Assembly: GCF_004208415.1 (NCBI RefSeq)
Contig: NZ_CP035758.1
Coordinates: 558,001-622,000 of the forward strand
Reading direction: 5' to 3'
DNA: 64,000 bases
DNA from: Ktedonosporobacter rubrisoli
GTDB lineage: Bacteria; Chloroflexota; Ktedonobacteria; Ktedonobacterales; Ktedonobacteraceae
Position numbers and translations under genes: made by a program. Below, piece by piece: positions 60,034-64,000 of the stretch; the stretch's first letter is position 1; every line of letters starts with the position of its first letter. The notes beneath the pieces are model-generated. The model made no database searches. It worked only from the letters and a program-made list of their open reading frames with translations, and was not told the origin of the DNA.

Positions 60034-60339
60034 ATGATTGCGCGCTTATGGAAAGGTTGGACCACACTAGAAAACGCAGATGCCTACGAGAGCCTGCTGC
60101 GCGAAACTGTGCTCCCTGGTCTTCAGCACATTAATGGCTATCGCGGTGGATATATTATGCGCCAGGATGGCAACGAAGAGGTAGAATTTGCAGTCCTGAA
60201 CCTGTTTGAATCATTGGAGGCCGTGAAGACCTTTGCCGGCCCTGATTATACGGTTCCGGTTTTTGAGCCAGAAGCCAGGCGCCTGCTCGCCAAAGTTGAG
60301 CCGATTGCCCGCCATTATGAAGTGAAGAGCGCACCGTAG
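60034..60339 (+). CDS. ABM (antibiotic biosynthesis monooxygenase)-like small protein
   Basis: A 101-residue dimeric alpha/beta-barrel-type protein. MIARLWKGWTTLENADAYES and LLRETVLPGLQHINGYRGGYIMRQ, then EFAVLNLFESLEAVKTFAGPDYTVPVF, follow the ABM fold order. Members are cofactor-free oxygenases or small-molecule binding proteins. A perfect AAGGAGG run is nine bases ahead of ATG. No neighbours suggest a pathway. Confidence 0.82.
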   Translation: MIARLWKGWTTLENADAYESLLRETVLPGLQHINGYRGGYIMRQDGNEEVEFAVLNLFESLEAVKTFAGPDYTVPVFEPEARRLLAKVEPIARHYEVKSAP

Positions 60340-60479
60340 CGCAAGGCTGATCTTTTCGCTTTGCGCCACTTAAGAAAAACTGGGATAGGTTCGGCACTGC
60401 AGATTACTTTTGCTCAGGGCCTATCCCGCTGCAAAATCGGAGCAAGGGAAAACGACTCTGAGAAAGATGTAGAAGGCTC

Positions 60480-61367
60480 TCACTCCTCAGAATTCCATTT
60501 TGCCTCGCACGCCTGGCGATAAGCGATGGCCACCTTGAGCCACTCCCTCAGGCGATCTCTTTTGAGCGCCGCGTAGGCAGCCTCCAACAGAGCATAAGAT
60601 GTCTCTCTGAACTCCTTATAAATCCAAAGATCCTTTCCCAGCTTTAAGGCCGCGCCTGGATAGCCCTGCTCTAGCAGCTTTATGGCTTTTGTCGCGTTCT
60701 TGCGAACATCTTTCTCGCCGGGCACGTAATTCCCGAGTTGGAAAGGATCGTGCTCGTCGATAGGCACATAGCTTTTGGCCGGGACGACGATGCCCATACC
60801 ATCGCGCGTCATTGGATAAGCTTGTCGCCGGGGAACATATTTCCGGAGATAGTGAGAACCCACCTCTTGACGTTCCACAGTTTCATAGGCTTGCAGGGCT
60901 GATCTTAAACTTGCGAGCTGATTTAGCTTTTCCTCGTATGACTGCTCATATCCCGGATCGCTTTGCAAATAACTCAGGTTATCCCTATAAAACAGCTCCA
61001 GGACATAGCGGGCCGCTTCAAATAGCGTCTCGCCCACAACAGTGATTTCGAATGCATCATGGCTATAAAAAGCCGCCACCGGAAACGCAGGATTTTGTGG
61101 ATCATCGATATAGTAGCCCCAATGATAACCATCGGAGTGCCCGCTGGCTAAGGTCAGAAATTCTGGTGGGTCATTATAGCAGCGCGCAGCCCAGAGGGCA
61201 TTGCCTTCGTCCTGGGAAATTCCTTTTAAGATGTCAAATGGACCTTGCAGGCTCATTTCTAGCAGGGCAAACAACGAGACATGGGATTGCACGAATTCCC
61301 AAAAAGTAAACAGGCTTTCAGGAAATTGCAGGCCATAGATCTGCTCCAATTGGATATGCGGTTCCAT
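60480..61367 (-). CDS. HPF1-like (DUF2228-type) protein
   Basis: A 295-residue protein that resembles animal histone PARylation factor 1, recalled rather than searched. Blocks in order: FPESLFTFWEFV (HPF1 FPEDFYHFWKFC), LQGPFDILKG (LVGPYDILAG), CYNDPPEFLTL then GYHWGYYIDDP (YYDPPEFQT, QYHMGYFRDSP), VVGETLFEAARYVLE, DGMGIVVP (HGAGLVVP) and LKLGKDLWIY ... LKRDRLREWL (YELGMDLFCY ... LKRNLFAEII). HPF1 completes the PARP1/2 active site with Glu284; by hand alignment this falls at Gln234, next to Glu233. No PARP gene is in the window. The start at 61367 has AAGGAG; an ATG at 61403 lacks one. It probably acts in DNA damage or ADP-ribosylation, or is a repurposed fold. Confidence 0.75.
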   Translation of the reverse strand: MEPHIQLEQIYGLQFPESLFTFWEFVQSHVSLFALLEMSLQGPFDILKGISQDEGNALWAARCYNDPPEFLTLASGHSDGYHWGYYIDDPQNPAFPVAAFYSHDAFEITVVGETLFEAARYVLELFYRDNLSYLQSDPGYEQSYEEKLNQLASLRSALQAYETVERQEVGSHYLRKYVPRRQAYPMTRDGMGIVVPAKSYVPIDEHDPFQLGNYVPGEKDVRKNATKAIKLLEQGYPGAALKLGKDLWIYKEFRETSYALLEAAYAALKRDRLREWLKVAIAYRQACEAKWNSEE

Positions 61368-61449
61368 TGGCAGGATAGCTCCTTCTTTGTTGTCCTTTTC
61401 CATAAGATATCATGAACTACATAAAAATGCACGCGTGGTCGTACTTGCT

Positions 61450-62764
61450 CAGGGCTATTTAATGTTCGTGAGAAAGCCTTCACTTCAGCCCAAAAAAGGA
61501 TGAGAACCTGGTAAAGTGATAGTACATCAAAACGTCACGAAACGAGGTCTCATCCCAAATGAACTATACCATGATGGCCCAAGCAAGTGAATTGGCAGGT
61601 TGGAACAAAGAGAGCGAAGCCCTCTCAGTGTATCAAGCGATGCAACAGCTCGAAGATCGACGCAAAAACAAAGGAAAGCGCTACAGTTTGGCGCTCGTGT
61701 TGACGCTGATTATCCTCGCGAAAATGGCAGGAGAAACGACATTACAAGCAGTTTCCGACTGGGTGCGCTATCGGAGTGCCTGGTTGCAAGACGTCCTGCC
61801 AGATACCCGCGCCACCTTTCCCTGTGTCGCCACCTATAGCAATGTCTTGCGGGCTGTCGACCCAGCTCAGGTAAATCAGAAGCTCATGGATCTCCTGATC
61901 CGTGTACGTGCGCAAAAGCGGGTTGCGAGAGAACAAGAGCATATCATCCTCGACGGCAAGACTCTTCGGGGAACCCAACACCATCTGGCGAAAGATCAAC
62001 AGAAAATGCATCATGTCGCCTGTTATGAGGCCCAGACCGGCATTGTGATCAAAGAACACATCGTTGCTGAAAAAGAAGGAGAACTGACCCACGTTTCAGC
62101 CTTTCTCACGCCGCTCTTCCTGCAAGGACGTATTCTTAGCGCGGATGCTCTTTACACCCAAAAATCGATCTGTCAGCAGATCATCGCTTCTGGTGGAGAG
62201 TATCTGTTCTTCGTGAAGCAAAACCAACCCACGCTTGCCGAGGATCTCCGTCTCTTCTTTGGCGAACCTCCCCTTGATTGTCTGGATTGGCGAACTCAGG
62301 TGCAGACTGACAAAGGGCACGGGCGGCTCACGTGCCGGTTCATTCAAGCCTCCACGGAACTCAATGATTTCCTGGCCCGCGATTGGCACGAAGTTGGACA
62401 GGTCTTTTGTCTCCGTCGGCGAGTCGAATATCCTTTGCGCTGTACCCAAGAATATGTCTATGGCATCACGAGCCTGACACCTCAACAGGCAACCCCCTTG
62501 CGCCTGCTTCAGTTGATCCGCGACCACTGGCGCATTGAGAATCGGCTCCATTGGCGTCGCGATGTCACCTTGCAAGAGGATGCGTGCCAGATCCGCAAAG
62601 GATGTGCTCCTCACACATTGGCCGTTCTTCACTCCTTTCTGCTGGCTCTCTTCGATTTTTGCGGTGTCACCAATGTCAGGCAACAGATGCGCTGCTTCGA
62701 TGCTCATCCACTCCAAGCTCTTCAGCTCTTGCTCAAGGCCTTGGGGGAAAATTAAAAAGCCCTG
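61450..62764 (+). mobile_element. Complete ISAs1-family insertion sequence
   Basis: A 1315-bp element with ends CAGGGCTATTTAA (61450-61462) and TTAAAAAGCCCTG (62752-62764), inverted repeats matching in 12 of 13 bases, around one transposase gene whose stop lies in the right repeat. No exact target duplication is visible in the flanks. It separates the HPF1-like gene from the amidohydrolase gene and appears intact. Confidence 0.85.
61559..62755 (+). CDS. ISAs1 family transposase
   Basis: A 398-residue DDE transposase, full length for the family. The N-terminal DDE_Tnp_1-associated region (LEDRRKNKGKRYSLALVLTL, LAKMAGETTLQAVSDWVRYR) is followed by the first Asp (132) in IILDGKTLRGT, the second (196) in LSADALYTQ, KQNQPTLAEDL, and the C-terminal RDHWRIENRLHWRRDVTLQED with the YREK-like/Glu region. 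No frameshift, so the copy may be active. Its stop TAA is inside the right terminal repeat. Confidence 0.93.
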   Translation: MNYTMMAQASELAGWNKESEALSVYQAMQQLEDRRKNKGKRYSLALVLTLIILAKMAGETTLQAVSDWVRYRSAWLQDVLPDTRATFPCVATYSNVLRAVDPAQVNQKLMDLLIRVRAQKRVAREQEHIILDGKTLRGTQHHLAKDQQKMHHVACYEAQTGIVIKEHIVAEKEGELTHVSAFLTPLFLQGRILSADALYTQKSICQQIIASGGEYLFFVKQNQPTLAEDLRLFFGEPPLDCLDWRTQVQTDKGHGRLTCRFIQASTELNDFLARDWHEVGQVFCLRRRVEYPLRCTQEYVYGITSLTPQQATPLRLLQLIRDHWRIENRLHWRRDVTLQEDACQIRKGCAPHTLAVLHSFLLALFDFCGVTNVRQQMRCFDAHPLQALQLLLKALGEN

Positions 62765-62834
62765 CGGCTTGCCATTGAGGTGCAATGCTTTGTATAGTAG
62801 TTACTATCACTACCGAGACAAGGGAGGCTATCTT

Positions 62835-64000
62835 GTGAGCGCTTACTGGTTAACTGATGTACGGTTAGAAACAGGTCGGGTTAGCGAGGACGGCTGGGAG
62901 AGAACCCAAACGGCCCTATTTCATCTTAAGATTGCTGATGGCCAGATTGAGGCAATTCTTGCCGCCGGTCAGGAGACGCCACAGGACGGGCTAGAATTGC
63001 GTTCCGCACAGCAGGCCTTGGCTTTGCCTGCCTTCATCGAGAAACATGTCCATCTGGATAAAACCTTTCTCGGAGGTGGCTGGCGGCCAACCAGGCCGGT
63101 CGGCAGCATTCTTGAGCGCGTCGCCCTAGAAGTGGAGCTGCTCAAACAACATCCATTGCCAACGGAAGAGCGCGCCAGCAAATTTCTTGACGTGATTCTA
63201 GCTGCAGGCTCAACACATGTACGTACGCATATCGATATCGCCCCGGCTTATGGGCTAAGTCATCTAGAGGCCGTGCAAGGCGTGCTGCAAGCCTATCATG
63301 AAAAACTGTCTTATGAGATTGTCGCCTTCCCCCAGCACGGCTTATTGCGCACGCGCTCACAAAAGCTGGTCAGGGAGGCCATGCGCCAGGGAGCCACGTT
63401 AGTTGGTGGGGTTGATCCTGCTACTGTAGATAACGACATAGAGCGCTCGCTTGGCGAAATGATGGAAATCGCTGTTGAGTTTAAGGCTGGTATTGATCTC
63501 CATCTCCATGATCAAGGACCGGCAGGTCTGGCTACTATCCAGCATCTGGCCGATCTGACCGCAGAGGCCGGATGGCAGGGACGGGTCGCTATCAGCCATG
63601 CCTTTGCCCTGGCCGATCTGGATAGAGGTGAACTTGAGAATCTAGCTCTACGCCTCGCCGAATTGCAGATCGCCATTGTCTCCAGCGTTCCCTATCGGGT
63701 AAGGCCGCCGCTGCCCCGACTCAGAGCGCAAAACGTACCTGTCGCCCTGGGCTGTGATAATGTCTACGATAGCTGGTCATCCTTTGGCAACGGCGATATC
63801 CTTGAGCGTCTCAATCGCCTGGCCCAACTGGAAGGTTGGGGTGATGAGGCCTCACTCTCGCGCTCGCTGGGCTTGATTACCGGCGGGAAAACTCCGCTCA
63901 ACGACGCGGGAGAGCAGGTCTGGCCCCAGGTAGGCGATAGTGCAGATCTTGTCTTGCTGGATGCTTCCTGTTCGGCAGAAGCCATTGCCCGTCGTGCCAA
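62835..64000 (+). CDS. Amidohydrolase family protein, cytosine-deaminase-like (3' truncated)
   Basis: The frame runs from a GTG with GGGAGG eight bases upstream to the window edge, 388 codons. Metal-site motifs: FIEKHVHLDKTFLG (HxH), THVRTHIDIAP, IDLHLHDQG, AISHAFALAD and GCDNVYDSWSSFGNGD with the late Asp. This is the order of the amidohydrolase superfamily, close to CodA/isocytosine-type deaminases (HLDKT and the DNVxDxW end). It should deaminate a pyrimidine or related ring using one metal ion. The last part of the gene (C-terminal composite beta domain) is outside the window. Confidence 0.85.
   Translation, partial: MSAYWLTDVRLETGRVSEDGWERTQTALFHLKIADGQIEAILAAGQETPQDGLELRSAQQALALPAFIEKHVHLDKTFLGGGWRPTRPVGSILERVALEVELLKQHPLPTEERASKFLDVILAAGSTHVRTHIDIAPAYGLSHLEAVQGVLQAYHEKLSYEIVAFPQHGLLRTRSQKLVREAMRQGATLVGGVDPATVDNDIERSLGEMMEIAVEFKAGIDLHLHDQGPAGLATIQHLADLTAEAGWQGRVAISHAFALADLDRGELENLALRLAELQIAIVSSVPYRVRPPLPRLRAQNVPVALGCDNVYDSWSSFGNGDILERLNRLAQLEGWGDEASLSRSLGLITGGKTPLNDAGEQVWPQVGDSADLVLLDASCSAEAIARRA

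Noticed and set aside
1..64000. CRISPR array, tRNA, rRNA, phage integrase and attachment sites
   Set aside because: Looked for regular spaced repeats, cloverleaf ends, rRNA landmarks and recombinase motifs while reading; none was found.

Overview
The window looks like chromosomal DNA of a Ktedonobacteria-type Chloroflexota bacterium. This is inferred from gene content: a very large MalT-like LuxR regulator, an NB-ARC/TPR regulator with an XRE head, a SARP-like TPR regulator, several XRE and MmyB-like regulators, a multi-domain hybrid kinase, a FxLD-type lanthipeptide, moderate GC and little operon structure. The region is rich in regulators, small enzymes, duplications and gene debris. I saw no rRNA, tRNA or CRISPR array.

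Layout. 1-9.2 kb: anti-sigma (cut by the left edge) and ECF sigma factor, an M20 peptidase, a Bce/MacB-like ABC exporter with a small membrane protein, an EamA transporter and an OmpR/HK two-component pair. 9.3-13.6 kb: an NB-ARC/TPR regulator divergent from a FxLD-type lanthipeptide precursor and its LanC cyclase, with no dehydratase in the window. 13.7-16 kb: a TetR regulator and a cytochrome P450 facing each other. Both have the same promoter architecture and a matching palindromic operator, so they form a readable regulatory unit. 16.2-23.7 kb: CPBP protease, AraC regulator, MBL hydrolase, remnant of an ABC substrate-binding protein, methyltransferase, PQQ-propeller membrane protein and a 14-TM MFS exporter.

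24-45 kb is a plastic region. A two-gene cassette (SDR oxidoreductase plus VC0807-like membrane protein) occurs twice, 19 kb apart, and a third, mostly deleted SDR copy lies between. A small transposase-derived element with 18-bp terminal repeats has changed the 3' end of a hydrolase gene. A SARP-like regulator gene has thrown off a 0.23-kb copy fused to a broken beta-lactamase-type gene. Between these lie hydrolases, HxlR, two MDR oxidoreductases, XRE regulators, NUDIX, three overlapping small genes of unknown function, a pentapeptide-repeat protein, and a membrane-protein/XRE operon whose consensus promoter is bracketed by two palindromes.

45-64 kb: a small conserved protein, the giant LuxR regulator and a 1294-residue double-kinase hybrid sensor. 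Next is a tight five-gene operon (GT2, DUF2064, membrane glycosyltransferase, membrane-anchored sulfite-oxidase-family enzyme, radical SAM/SPASM). Then come a decayed EEP nuclease, a lipase-like hydrolase, an ABM-domain protein, a bacterial protein resembling HPF1 (the animal PARP1/2 co-factor), a complete ISAs1-family element and an amidohydrolase cut by the right edge.

Most notable are the HPF1-like protein, the TetR/P450 operator pair, the five-gene radical SAM/glycosyltransferase/molybdoenzyme operon and the lanthipeptide locus lacking a dehydratase.
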